NCBI GenBank assembly: GCA_964030475.1
Contig: CAXIPT010000005.1
Coordinates: forward strand, 5,722,875 to 5,786,874
Source: Tethya wilhelma
Lineage: Eukaryota > Porifera > Demospongiae > Tethyida > Tethyidae
Reading direction: 5' to 3'
DNA length: 64,000 nt
Part shown: piece after piece, positions 26,601-38,656 of the stretch
Position numbering within the stretch: the first letter of the stretch is position 1
How the letters are laid out: the number at the start of each line of letters is the position of its first letter
Notes under the pieces: generated by a model
What the model saw: only the letters and a program-made list of their open reading frames with translations
Databases searched by the model: none
Told to the model about the DNA's origin: nothing
Made by a program: the position numbers and the translations under genes

Positions 26601-27602
26601 AAACGACTCACCAATGAAGATCTAGAAGCAAAACAAGAAGTTGAAACATGCTTTTCCTTCCCTATCGATTCATCTACCACTAGTACCAAACGTAGTGCAG
26701 TTAGTTTGATGGAGCCTCAACCACTCTCTGTAAGCCAATCAGTGGATGATCCTGAACCCAATGATGGAGAAAAAGTCTACTACTTGATCACCACATCCAA
26801 ACCTCAAAGAATCCAAGGTTCTCCTTTCAACCTCATTTTTGGTCCTCCCGATACTGATGCTTCAAAGTGTAAAGCCACTGGCGATGGATTGAGTGCATGC
26901 TGTGTAGGGGAGATGGCCTCTTTTGTAGTGGATACATCTGATGCAGGAGCTGGTCAACTGACAGTCACCATAAATGGAGAAGGTGGAGTAATAGAAGCTG
27001 AGATTTCAACGCTGAGTGACTCTCAAAAACAAGTCCAGTACACGCCAACCAAGCCAGGAAAGTACACCATATCTATATTCTGGGATGGAGTTCAAATCCC
27101 AAACAGCCCTTTCACTGTGACCTCCACTGCACCAGTTACTGAGCAGAGCAAAGAAGAACCACCAGCTAAGCCTGAAAGAAAAACAAAACGAACAAAACAA
27201 AATGAGCCTGAAAGAGAAGCAACACCAAATGAGCCTGAAAGAGACACTGAAGCAACTCCAGAGCCTACGCCCGCTGATAACGATACCCAAGTCAACATAG
27301 AAGAACAGACAGCTGTTGAAGAAGATGAACAGGTGCCTGAAGACACTAATGGAGTACAGCTGGCTGTGGAAGTAGAAGTCGATGGTGCAGAGTTAAATGC
27401 TAGTATCACCCTTGAAGAACAAAATGAAGAGTCTCCGCAAAACGAAAATGAAGAATTTGCAACGGGACACGTAGATTCAAGTCCTATTGATGTTAGGTAC
27501 ACGTCTGATTCACAACAAGCTCTCGATACTGAGCAGAGCACATTGTCAGATTTTTTTGGTTCCTCTATAAGTTATTTTTCAAACCCATCCGACACTCAAT
27601 AA
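23601..27602 (+). CDS. Fil-4: three-CH filamin with acidic tail, no dimerisation repeat
   Basis: Exons 23601-23881, 23987-24087 and 24379-27602 give 1201 residues. A Ser/Arg-rich N-terminus precedes CH1 (MQKNTFTNWANSKLRATDFQ). CH2 and CH3 are intact. About seven repeats follow, resembling Fil-1 repeats 4, 5, 7, 21, 22, 23 and 24; the copy of 23 is degenerate, keeping only its end (IQGSPFNLIFGPP). The last 160 residues are a low-complexity, Glu/Pro/Thr-rich acidic tail with KPERKTKRTKQNEPEREA-like repeats. No GQEGNF-type terminal repeat exists. The donor of exon 2 is gtacgc, weaker than in the paralogues but at the homologous place. A likely monomeric actin-binding derivative with a new tail. 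Confidence 0.9.
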
Positions 27603-28681
27603 GAACAGCCATGAATCACCTTTTGCTTTGTTGGAACATGTGCAGCCATGCAGACAATGATTATTAGTAAAATTTATAGTACCTTTTTTCCTCCTAAATT
27701 CAGAGTCCTTTATTTCGTACATTACCATACATGTAAAAACAATGTATTCCCATTATTTCACCCTTTTTATAATACTCTTTTGTTTGTTCATATTAATTTT
27801 ATAGTTGTTGTATAGCTATAGCTGCAGCTGAGTCATTGTGATTAGCTAGCCGAGTTCATTACTTTGTCAGGAATTAATTATTTTCTTAGCATAAGATAAT
27901 AAAATTATTAATAGCTATATAATTGTTGTTAAAGCTTATTCTTAGTATATAGCTAGGATGGTGATTAGTCTACTGTCAGCTAGTGTATCCATGGAAACAA
28001 CCCATTGTATCAATTAACTTCCTTAGCAACACAGTGTACTTCCAGGAATGAAATGTACTAGAGAGTAACACTTCTCTAGTATGTGCATGTTTTAGCTACT
28101 AGGAGGTGGCTTCCTTTTTGATCACATTTCAATGTGGTGGCTACTTTCTAATTGTAAGTAATTGCTCTTGTAACATAACTTTTCCTGGTAATGAGGAGTA
28201 TTGTTGTCATTGGATAAATTCCCTTTGTAAATACAATCCAGATTCCTAACCACATTACATTCATATGAGTGTTTCCTCAACACAAAGGGCAGCTGAATAC
28301 TAGCTATAGCAGCATATCTCACAGGGTGTGTGAGTAAGGCAAACTGTTAGACTAAGTGTAACAATAATACAATAGTTTGCCTTCATTACTAGTCACAGTT
28401 ATTAGTCTCTCACAATTCAGTTAATGCCTGAATACCTCAGTCATTGGAGCCAGTCACAATCTTTAACATTTGAAGCATTTGGCAGGAATGTACGCTTTTA
28501 CATGATAAGGATTGTATGTGTGGGAGAACATGATTCACTACAGCTATTGAACAAAAAGCCTTCTTTGTTAGTGTGACATCTGGTTTGTTCCACCATCTCA
28601 TTATTCATTGACTACGTGTCGTCATCTTAACAAGTGACCACAAAATGTATGTTGAAGGGGTTGTTAGGGGGTCATTTCTAG
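27603..28681. other. Intergenic region between Fil-4 and Fil-5
   Basis: The sequence is AT-rich with tagct-type motifs. A small hairpin pairs gcaaactgtt (28340) with aatagtttgc (28371). The 5' exons and promoter of Fil-5 probably lie here, but I could not place them. Confidence 0.4.
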
Positions 28682-31600
28682 GTACTCCATTTACACGCTT
28701 TTAAGTGGTCACGAATGGCATTCAACACGTACACACGAAGGGCCCACTAATGCACCCACACATGTAGACGAATTGAACCGCACCCAACTTACTGTACAAG
28801 AAGTCAAGACGTCTGTAGATAGGTGCGAACAACTGCAAATTGAACTCAAAGTTGGAAAAAACAAAAGGTTAGTTTGCTAAGCTTTCAAGTTGTTTATACA
28901 ATCATGCATGCACGCATCACTGTCCATTTATAGACCTTACAATGTAAAAGTATTTAACTTACGGTGATTCATTGTGCATTATCAACATTATTTCTATTCA
29001 GCGATATACAATAGTTGTTTTGTTTGCCTACAGGCAGAACTACTTTGGACTGTACTGAATACAGACTGGAAGCACTTTTGACAGTTGCAAGACTTTGCCA
29101 CAGTGTCGCCGTGATTCCTGAAAAGAGGCGTAAACCGTGCTCTGACTCGTTTTTAGCTCAAGTCTACAACTGTGTTTTGCAGCTGTGAACGCCTACAAAA
29201 GCTTCAACACTGCTATCAGAAAGTCATGGCTAAACTGGTTTCTCTTGATATACCGCCAGAACTTGACAAGCCTGTCACACTGAAGATTGATGCAACTGGT
29301 GCAGGTGACCTCGAAGATGGTGGCACATTGACTGCATATGCCAGCAGTGAAAGTGTGGAGAATGCAGAAGTGACAGTAGAAGAGGATGCAAGAGTTTTTA
29401 CTCTCACTTTCAGTCCTCCATCTCCCGACAAGTACAGCCTGACTGTAAATTGGGGAGACAACCCAATTTCAGGCTCGCCTTTCAAGCTGAACTTGAAAGC
29501 TCCCAACTCCAAACAAGTAAACATTGCTGAACCGCCCCAGAGTAAACTAAAAGCTGGACAGTCCATTGGAATTTGCTTTGACGTTTCAAATGCCGGTCGT
29601 GGTGAGCTCACTGCAGCTTGCGAAGGTGAAAAGGTGGGTGAAGTGCCTACAGAGGTAACACGAAGGGATCAAATATCGCTCAAGTACGATTTCAAATTTC
29701 TCCCACCAAAAGAAGACGTCTACCACATCTTTGTCCTGTACGCTGGGAATCAAATCAAAGGTTCTCCTTTCCAACTGGATCTCATTCCCGTGAATGCAAG
29801 CAAGGTGAAAGCCTCGAAGATCAACCTGCCCCAAGGTCTGGAAGGTCCCATTGAAATGGACATTGGGACTGAAGATGCTGGAAATGCACCACTCAAAGCC
29901 ACATGTATGGGAAGCGTGGTCGGGAAAGTTCCAGTCACTGTGTCAAAACTATCAAAACACAAATACAAACTCTCTGTGCAACCACCAAATCCTGACATGT
30001 ACACACTCTCCGTGCAGTATGGTTCCAAACACATCCCAAATTCTCCGTTCTTTGTCACCACAATGCCCTCTGATGCCAGCAAGGTGGAAGTGAAGGAGCC
30101 GAAAAATTCAGTAGTCGGACAAGAAGTGTGTTACAAAGTGAACACACTCCATGCTGGTACAGGAACGCTGACTGCTTATTGCCAAGGGAAGAGATCTGGA
30201 GAGATCAAGGACGTGCAAATCAAGCAAAGAGAGTACAATCTGGCCAAGTACAACGTAACATTCACTCCACCCCGTTCTGATGAGTACTCAGTGAGGATCG
30301 AGTGGAATGAAAAGGAAGTAGCAAACTCTCCATTTGAATTATCGCTAATGCCACCTCCTGAAGGTTACAAGGTGAAATCTGGCGAGCTCTACGTACCGGA
30401 GAGCGTCAATGATAATCAGTTTGTGTGGATTGAGCTTGACTGCTCTGATGCAGGCCTTGGTGAGGTGAAAGGAGGAGTCAGGCGAGCCGAATCACCTGAC
30501 AACGAAGAAGCAGTACCAGTAGAAGTTGATACCCTCGATCTCGACAAGTATCGTGTCAAATTCAAACCGGAACTTCCCGATGTGTACACCCTTACTGTAA
30601 CATATGGAGGTATGCCCATTCCCGGATCCCCATTCCACAATATCAATCTCCTTGGTGGTCCGATGCCACAATACGTGAAGCATCTCGGAACTGACTACCC
30701 TGCAGAACGCGGTGGACCCATCTTCTTGACCTTTGATACCGAGAAGGCCGGCAATGGTAAATTCAGAGCAAGAGTGGCCGGTCTGTCAACAGGTCCCACA
30801 GCATCCACGTACGACCTTATACCCGATTCAAAGCACGTCTATCAAGTCTCCTTCATACCGCAAGCAGCCGATACTTATCTTGTGGATGTGTACTGGTCTG
30901 ACACTCCCGTTCCAAATTCACCCTTCTATGTGGAAATTGTCTATGCTGATAAAGTGACAACGGAAAAGCCGAAATTTGTGAGCGTGAGCTATCCTGTCTC
31001 CTTCGGTGTGGATACTGTTGATGCCGGTCCTGGACAACTCAAAGCAACTTGCTACGGTAGCCAATGTGGTGAAATTGAAGTGGAAGTCAAAAAGGACCCT
31101 TACCAACCGGACAAGTATTCCATCCACTTTCAACCTATGCAGGAAGATCTTTATTCCCTCTCCATCTTTTTTAGCGGAGTTGAGATTCAGAATTCACCTT
31201 TCACATTCGATCTTCGCCCAATCATACCAACAAAGCTGGATAAATACGTTGGAGATCCTTTGAAAGTGACCCTCGACAAGGGATCCCTGGAAGGTCTCGT
31301 GGCAAACGCCTCTGGAGAGCACACTGGTGATGCTGATATTGATGTGATCAGAAATGACGATGGATTCATAGAGGTGATTTTCAACCCTCAGATTCCAGAT
31401 CACTACTCTGTTGAGATCAAGATGGATGATGAACACGCATCAGATAGTCCCTACATCATCAACTACACAGATGCTTCAAAGTGTGTCATTGTCGGACTGG
31501 ATGAGCTCCCTGTGCCTATCGTGGCTGATCAAATGATATCGTACCAGGTTGATGGATCAAAAGCCGGCGAAGGAGAGCTGGCTATCAACATTGAATGTCC

Positions 31601-33896
31601 TCCTTCTGTTCCAGATTCAGCTGTCAAAATTAGTCGCACCACGTACAGTGAGGCAGATCCTCTCTTGACCAAGTTTTCTTACTCCATGCCTTACCCTGGA
31701 GAGTACAAAGTCTACCTAACCTGGGCCAAACAGCCAATACTGCCTTCGCCAATCATACATCATGTCGGAGACCCCATTGATGCCTCAAAGTGTGTTCTTT
31801 TCGGACTGGATAAGCTTCCTTCAGTTCTTCTTGTCAATCAAGAGATTTCGTTTGGTGTCGATGCTTCGAAAGCTGGAGAAGGAAAATTGGCCGTGACTGT
31901 TGACAATCCTACATCTACTCTAGAGCCTGTCACAGTTCACGTTTCAAAGAGTGATGATAAACCAGGTGTGTACAATATTTCATACACTCCACCTTTCCCT
32001 GGAGAATACAAAGTCATTGTATCGTGGTCTGGTGAACCAATACCTGAGGTACCATTTTCACAGAGTGTCGATGTTCCACCACCTCCTGAAGTGATTCCTA
32101 TTCACCTACTCAACAAACCACTCTTGATTCCTTTCCTTGACGAGTGTGAGCTACAGGAGATAACTGCCTATGCCGTGCACGATGATACCTGCACTCGATA
32201 CACGCTCAGAATCAGGAAAGAAAAAGACGGGAAAATGAAGCTGATCTTCCGAGCTCAACTAGCTGGAGTGTACATCATTCACATCCTAAAGGCAGGTAAA
32301 GAGCTCCACAAAAGTCCTTTAAAGGTGAAATTTGTAGAAGCCGATCCAGGTGCTTGTAAGATCATTGATGTTCCCCAAGAAGTCTACGCAGGAGAAGAAG
32401 CAAGCTTTAAAGTGGACGCCACAAACGCAGGAAAAGGAGACTTGTACATACTTGCCAATGTGCCGGCTGGAGGCAAAGACATGTCTACAGCGTACAAAGA
32501 TCACCAGAATGGATTCTATTCCGTTCTCTTCACACCTCAAGTGGCGGGTGTCTACCACATGAATGTGAAATGGGCTGGAGAAGAACTTGCTGAAAGTCCA
32601 ATCACGGTGAATGTTCTGGAGCCTAATACAGCTCGCATTGCAGCACGACAGGCGGCTTTTAGAGTTCACGTCTTGAAGGAAGATCGATACATCTTTGCAG
32701 CCATTCTACCGATCACAAAGCCAGCTTACTTCTGCTTAGCTACCGGCAGAGCTGGCACTGGGAAACTGACGCTAAAAGCAAGAGGACCTGGAGAAGCCAA
32801 AGTAAGGATTGTTGATAGGAAGAATGGCACCTATACCTGCGAAGTGAAGCCATCGGTTTCTGGGAAATACCTCATCAGCATATATTGGAATGAAATTGAG
32901 ATTCCTGGGAGTCCTTACAACCTCAACTTCACTGGCATGAAGTCGTACATGATCTGTGGTTTGGATTTGGAAACTGAGAAGTTCCATTTGGGCATTCCTT
33001 TCGAGATTCCAGTTCACTGTGGCAGAGAAGACGGGAGTAAGCTCACTGTGTCCTCTAAACCACCAGATGTTGCGAGCTTTGAGATCTATCCACAGCGAGA
33101 TACAACCAACAACATCTATGTGTGCAAGATTACTCCAAAAGTAGCCGGCAATCACGAGATATCTCTGATGTACGATGGAGAGCACATTGTCAACAGCCCC
33201 TATAATGTTCAGTTTGATGAAAAAGAAGAAGGAGACAGTACTAATGCTGAAGAAGATCTTAGCGTGGCACGCCCCCTGACTCCACTCGGACTTTATCTAG
33301 ACATGGCCAATGAACAGGTCATTGTAACTGTAGATTCAGACTCTGCTATAGTCGCCCCTGTGACAAAGAACGTACGTGCCTACGGTCCTGGTTTGAGTGA
33401 TGGTTTTATCGGACAGGAAGGTAATTTTGTCATCGACACAACTGATGGTGGATGTGGAATACTCGAAGTTGTTGTCACTGGACGCAAAGGCACATTCCAA
33501 GTGAAAATGCGTCGCCATCCTGATACCGATCGCCGCCTCATTCTAGTACGCTATGATCCCATTTACGCCGGGGATTATATGATCAAGATCCTCTGGTCTG
33601 ACACTCACATTCTGGGTTCACCTTACACCGTCCATGTTGCCGAGCAGGAGCAAGTTACCCAGCAGAGCAACGATCAAGAAGCTGTAGCTGTGGTGGAACT
33701 TCATGACATCCAAGAAGAGGAAGACATCACCAAACGTGATGAGGAGTTTGAAGGTGAGAACAAAGATGACGGTGATTCTGAGGAAGAAACAGAAAGAGAT
33801 CTCAGTCGTGACAAAGAGACCGACCAGCGTGCGGCAGCTGAGATTGATCAACCCAGTGACGACCAATTCATAAGGCAAGATGTCGTTCAAGCATAA
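28682..33896 (+). CDS. Fil-5: filamin rod without CH domains, dimerisation repeat kept
   Basis: The secure part runs from the Met at 29226 to 33896 (1556 residues). It has about 15 filamin repeats, collinear with the rod of Fil-1 from about repeat 7 onward. The final repeat (GFIGQEGNFVIDTTDGGCGI) is the dimerisation type. An 80-residue acidic, Glu/Asp/Gln-rich tail follows. No CH domain is present. Upstream, a candidate exon 28682-28868 (acceptor ttctag, donor gttagt) would join in phase to 29181, giving a coiled-coil-like lead containing DELNRTQLTVQEVKTSVDRC and CERLQKLQHCYQKVMAKL; it has no ATG, so a further 5' exon would be needed. Such a protein could pair with filamin chains but not bind actin through CH domains. 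The N-terminal part is uncertain, the rest is firm. Confidence 0.85.
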
Positions 33897-34450
33897 TGCA
33901 GAGTATACAATAACTTTTGGTAACTTGTTTTTGCAACTGCTCTATTGAGTCAATTCACAAGTTTGATATGTTTACTAATTTAGTTTATCTTTTAATAGTG
34001 TATCCTTAAAATTGCATTCTTGAGTTTTATTTTAGATAAAAGTTAAACCACATTTGTTTCTTCATGATTTAGCTTGCTTAGACCCCCATGTGTATAATTG
34101 TATTACACTAATTTTATTGCATTTTACATGTAGCTATTAATGCTGTAGACTTTTATACTTAATTTGACATAACATTGTTGCTCGACATTTTAAACACTCT
34201 GGACAAACAGATATAAAAGTTAAACTTACTTCCTCATGATTTAGATTGCTTAGACCCCCATAATTATGTTACAATAATTTTGTTTCACTATTTTGCATTA
34301 ATTTTGTCATGTAACTATTAATGTATAGACTTTTTATTTAATACTTTAATTTGACATAACATTGTTATTCAGTATGTTTTAAACACTTTGGACAAAAAGA
34401 CACAAATTTTTGCATGCTAGGAAGTCTAAATGTATTTTGAGAACTGTTGA
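33897..34450. other. Convergent 3' region with a diverged tandem duplication
   Basis: This lies between the stop codons of Fil-5 (plus) and the minus-strand gene that follows. Two copies of about 180 bp, roughly 34036-34211 and 34212-34400, share aaaagttaaac, tcatgatttag, ttgcttagacccccat, aatttgacataacattgtt and ttttaaacact in the same order. It is probably untranslated sequence. Confidence 0.7.
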
Positions 34451-36484
34451 TCAAGAATCTTCTTGCTTCTCTATTACATTCTCTGTAGTGTTGCAATCAT
34501 GGTCATTGTCAGTGGATTTCTCTTGAGCCATGAGATTTGACATGTCAACAAAAATTGTACTCGATTTAGAAGTTAAATCACTAGCAATGTTTTCCCTACT
34601 ATTACTCTGAGTCTCTTCACTACTTGGAATCTCAGTTCTGAGTTCTTCTGCTTCTTCGAAAGAAGTGGGTTCTATTTGGAAATCACCATGAATGTGGTGA
34701 AGAGGTTTGCTTGTGACTCTGGGTGCAGGTGTATCTCGTCTTTTCTTGGGAACTTGCTTTCTCATTTCTTCCTCTGCTATTACATCAGTTTTTGTACTAG
34801 CAATTGAGCTATTTGACTCTTGAAGAATATCTACGGTCAGTTTCAGAGCTTCGAGTGAAATGAAGTCATGTTCAGACTCCTCTTGTACTCTGTCTAGCTT
34901 CTTAATGTCAAGTTGATCTTCAGAACTCTTAAAGTTTTCTTGATCTAGATCTTTACCAAGATCAACCTTGTTACCACCATCGTTCAACTGCCTCTCTTCT
35001 AAACGTGTCAAATTTACAACATCAACTTTGTCTTGAATACCGTCTTCAAGCTCTTTAGGAGGTGCCATGATTGTGAGGTCTGATTGGTTCTCCTTTGATG
35101 ATTCAACTACAGTATCCACAGCAACTGATCTGTCTTGGAGATCCTCGGATGCTTTCCTGCTCACTGAAATTGAAGACAGTTCGTCTTCAGAGCCTTCGGA
35201 ACTGCTACTGCTGCTGTGGCTTGGACCAAATACAACGTTCACCTCACGGTCGAGTGATGTCATGCTTTCACTTTCGCTATCACTCTCCGATTGTGTTTGT
35301 AGCGAAGGCTTGTTAAAACCTTCCATCATTCCAGTCCCTTTCTTGGCCACTGGCTGCAAGAAGTGACTATCACTCATATTGCGTGTTGCTTTACCATTGG
35401 TACCTAAATTCAAACATATGCATATTATAGATCAAGCATCATACGTTGTGAGAGTCGCTACACACAAGTAAACGGTGGGCCTATTTTGTACCATGTATAG
35501 TGGAAGATGATGATGAGCCAGAATCGTTGACAAATGAATGGCTTGCATTTGCACGAGGGATGTAGAGACCATAGCACTCAAGAGAGCGTGAATCCAAATG
35601 ATGTGCTCTAAACGATAAGGAGCAGGTATATACGTATAGGTTTGCTCATAATTCACACTATCATGTGATGGTTCTTAGCTATAAGTGTGCACACGCTCAA
35701 CGTACACCTTTGAAATACCTGTTATATCTTGCTCCAGTTATGAATGCATGTAAGGACTCTCCATTGGGGAGTTCAGAGCATCTGCAGATAACAAAAGCTT
35801 GAGATAACCATGCATTATTTTGTCTTAAAATAATATTATACTGACTTTGCTGCTGATGCAGATAATGACTTTGATCTCTGAGCTGCATAAGATTAAGAGA
35901 TTATTTCAGCAATAAAATTTCTCCCCTTCCCATTCAACACAGTCCCACAAATCGACTCAGTGCAGTCACTTACCAAACGTTTTCTTCTTCCTTATCATTT
36001 CTCTATAGTTTGGTTCAACATACGACGAAGGACGATTCTGCAAACGAAGTGTACTGCAAAACAATAGGAGAAGACAAATCATCACTAGTTAACAGTACAA
36101 GGTCACAGTGTCTAGATTAAACCTAAGATTGCCTCCTAATGACCACTGAAGTAAATCTATCGTATCACTTTTGGGGACTGACATACACAGTTCATATAAT
36201 ATAGTGCTATAACAATACAGTATTATCATTATGACATACCTAGTTTTATTGGCTCGACTTGATCTACTGATTGAAAGCAACTGTCTGTTGGGAAGGCAAG
36301 GAGCCGATACAGAACGGGACATCCAACGCTCCAGCAAACTGCCTGAATTGCTGTTGAGGTTTGCTGCTACTGAGTCTAGATTGACTACAGCTACAGAATG
36401 AGGTCTTGACGAGCGTGCCTTGACATTGCCATTGGTGACTCTACCAGGCCTTCTTCTCGTAGTAGCGCTGGTATTACGGCTCAT
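34451..36484 (-). CDS. Ser-rich disordered protein, six exons, function unknown
   Basis: Minus-strand exons, in transcript order, are 36240-36484, 35974-36053, 35846-35882, 35719-35781, 35492-35607 and 34451-35403. All junctions have gt-ag borders with matching phases, and the sum of 1494 nt is 497 residues plus stop. The N-terminus is Arg-rich (MSRNTSATTRRRPGRVTNG) with a Ser-rich SVSAPCLPNRQLLSISRSS block that looks like a phosphorylation or 14-3-3 type segment. The large last exon is rich in Ser, Glu and Asp (SESDSESESMTSLDRE; HSSSSSSEGSEDE) and predicted to be disordered. No known domain is recognised. Its start is 148 bp from the divergent RSRC1-like gene, so they may share a promoter. 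Confidence 0.75.
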
Positions 36485-36632
36485 GATCTTGAAGCTTTGT
36501 TATTGTCTGAAGTATAATTTTCTGCACAGGTGCAAATTCTAAAGTAGCCCCTCCCACTTATTACTTAATTCAGTGCGCTTTAATTAGAATCAATTTGGTT
36601 GGCGAGAAAAGTGTTCTAACAAACCGTGAATC
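36485..36632. promoter_or_regulatory. Candidate bidirectional promoter
   Basis: Only 148 bp separate the two divergent start codons (36484 minus, 36633 plus). No TATA box is obvious. The arrangement implies overlapping or shared promoter elements. Confidence 0.5.
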
Positions 36633-38442
36633 ATGGGCAAAAGAAAGAAACACAGCCGCCATTCCAGCAGAAGTAGATCAAGAAGTCCATCATCAAGATC
36701 TTCTAGGAAGAAAAAACATACTCACAGGTATAAGCTACTCAGGTCATCTTATGACAAGGCAAACCAATTTTAATCCTCTCATCTTCACCACACACAAACA
36801 GATCACGGTCACAGTCGCGATCCAGATCAAGGTCCTATTCCCCTGCTCGGAGAAATCGACATTCAAGTTCTGATGACAGTTCATCTCATCGCAGTCATCA
36901 CCATAGAAGGCTAGTTGATCGGAAGCTCAATATTATATCTTTAATATTGGGCCATTTTATCAACTGTACTAACCCATTTTTGTCCTCTTTCTTCCATTCA
37001 TACCCATTTATAGCTCAGGTAAAATCCACTCTAATTAATGAGCACCACACCATGCATCTATATACACAGAACTAGTAATAAGAGACACTGTTGGGTGTAC
37101 ACTCTCTACATAATACAGTATATGTGTGTCCACGATTAGAATGCTCCTGAAATTATGACAATTTCTGTACTCCTCAGGTAAAAGAAGGAGAGGTCATAGG
37201 TCACGCTCGAGGAGCTATGAAAGAGCCAGAAGAAGGAGTCGATCAAGATCCAAGGAAAGGAGCTCAAGACGGTCTTCCAGGAGCCGGTCGAGAGAGAGAA
37301 GATCAAGATATTCAAGAAGTCGGTCCAGAGGAAGAAGGTCTAGAAGTCGCTCGAGGGAGAGGAGACCTCGAAGCCACTCGAGGGAGAGAAGAAGGAGAGA
37401 TCACGGACGATATCGTTCCAGGAGTAGATCTAAGAGTCCCTCCCGAGCAAAGAGGGGAAGGTCCAACAGCACTGAACGAAATGGTAGTCAAGAAACTAGC
37501 AGGTGAATGGTGACAAATACATAATATTATGTAGGTTAGCAGTTTTAATATATAATTATTGTGCTTTAATTTCATGCTTGCTGTAATTTATTCTCATTCA
37601 TAATACACACACACAATTACATTGTCAGCAGTGATATTACAGCCGAAATACCAGGATATAAGAACATGGTAAGCCAATAAAAGATGTTTTTTCTTGCATC
37701 ATTCACACACAAATGCTTTATTATTCACTTAACACGTTATAAAAGACTCCCGCTGAACGAATGAAGGCTAAAGTGAAGCTGATGTTGGAAAAGAGCTCGT
37801 TGAAAGAGGGGCAATCTCAATCATCTCAACAGCCTACAATGATCACTGTACCAGATGCAGCCGACCTGGCCAGTATTGAGAGTGAAAGTTTCAAACCAGC
37901 TGACTTTGTATCCCACAGAACAACAGTAGTTGTCCAACAGGTATATAGTATTATATGGTTGACATACTAAAAGTGTTTAGTCCTAACTTGTCTAATCAGT
38001 GATGAAGAGCATGTTTGTTTGTTTGTTTGTTTGTTTGAATGATGCTAGAGTTAGAGCATCTACATAAATTTTTTGGAACAAAAAATAAAATTATGCTTTC
38101 CTCTCAGGCTTACTAAATTAGGTAATTATACTGTTCATTTAATCTTTCTTCCATTAGGATGCTATTGGTTCTTTTAGAACAACTGAACAAGGCTTTAGCA
38201 CAACCAAGGTTGATCCTAGTGAGTATGAGCCTCAAATTGTTGAACTGCCTGAGAAGCTAGAGCAGGATTCAGAAGAAGACGACAAAGAAGAAAGTAAAAC
38301 TAGTGAAGGTGTTGCTGAAAATGTGAAGAGTGGACCAAGTCGTGCCAAGGAGCATCCTCCAGTGATGGACAAGAATTCAAAATGGCTGCTCAAGTTACAG
38401 AGTATGCGCAAACAGTTTAGCTCCCCTCCTACAGACTGCTAA
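36633..38442 (+). CDS. RSRC1: RS-domain splicing protein, RSRC1/SRrp53-like
   Basis: Exons 36633-36727, 36802-36909, 37185-37502, 37629-37668, 37746-37940 and 38158-38442 give 1041 nt, 346 residues; human RSRC1 has a similar length. The first half is a long RS domain (SRHSSRSRSRSPSSRSS and many RSR repeats). The second half has PAERMKAKVKLMLEKSS, an IESESF motif and a KWLLKLQSMRKQFSSPP end, matching the order of the conserved parts of RSRC1 (PAEQ-x-KARL, IESDSF, KWFKRL). RSRC1 is a nuclear cofactor in pre-mRNA splicing at 3' splice sites. The second intron is odd: keeping the RS frame requires a GC donor (agaag/gctagt) and the acceptor gtaaaag at 37184. The alternative open frame there is acidic and does not fit an RS protein. 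Confidence 0.72.
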
Positions 38443-38656
38443 ATGGCTAGTAATGCATTGTCAATGTGTACTGTATTGGTCGTCAGAACTGTTTGCTCAA
38501 TTGTTGTTTAATGTTTTCAAACAACTTGAACCTATGTCCATTACCAACTCTAAATTCTGACCTCGCGCACACTGCTAGACTCAGCATACGATAAACACAA
38601 CCTGAAGTGAAGGTCATCAGATCGATCCTGCACACTATAATAAAGTATTGATCAAC
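38443..38656. other. Short intergenic region
   Basis: This is the 3' end of the RSRC1-like gene and the start region of the membrane-protein gene. No further feature is recognised. Confidence 0.4.

Noticed and set aside
37217..37513. 98-residue acidic frame (MKEPEEGVDQDPRK)
   Set aside because: It is a shifted reading of the RS-domain exon of the RSRC1-like gene; the RS frame joins in phase to the neighbouring exons.
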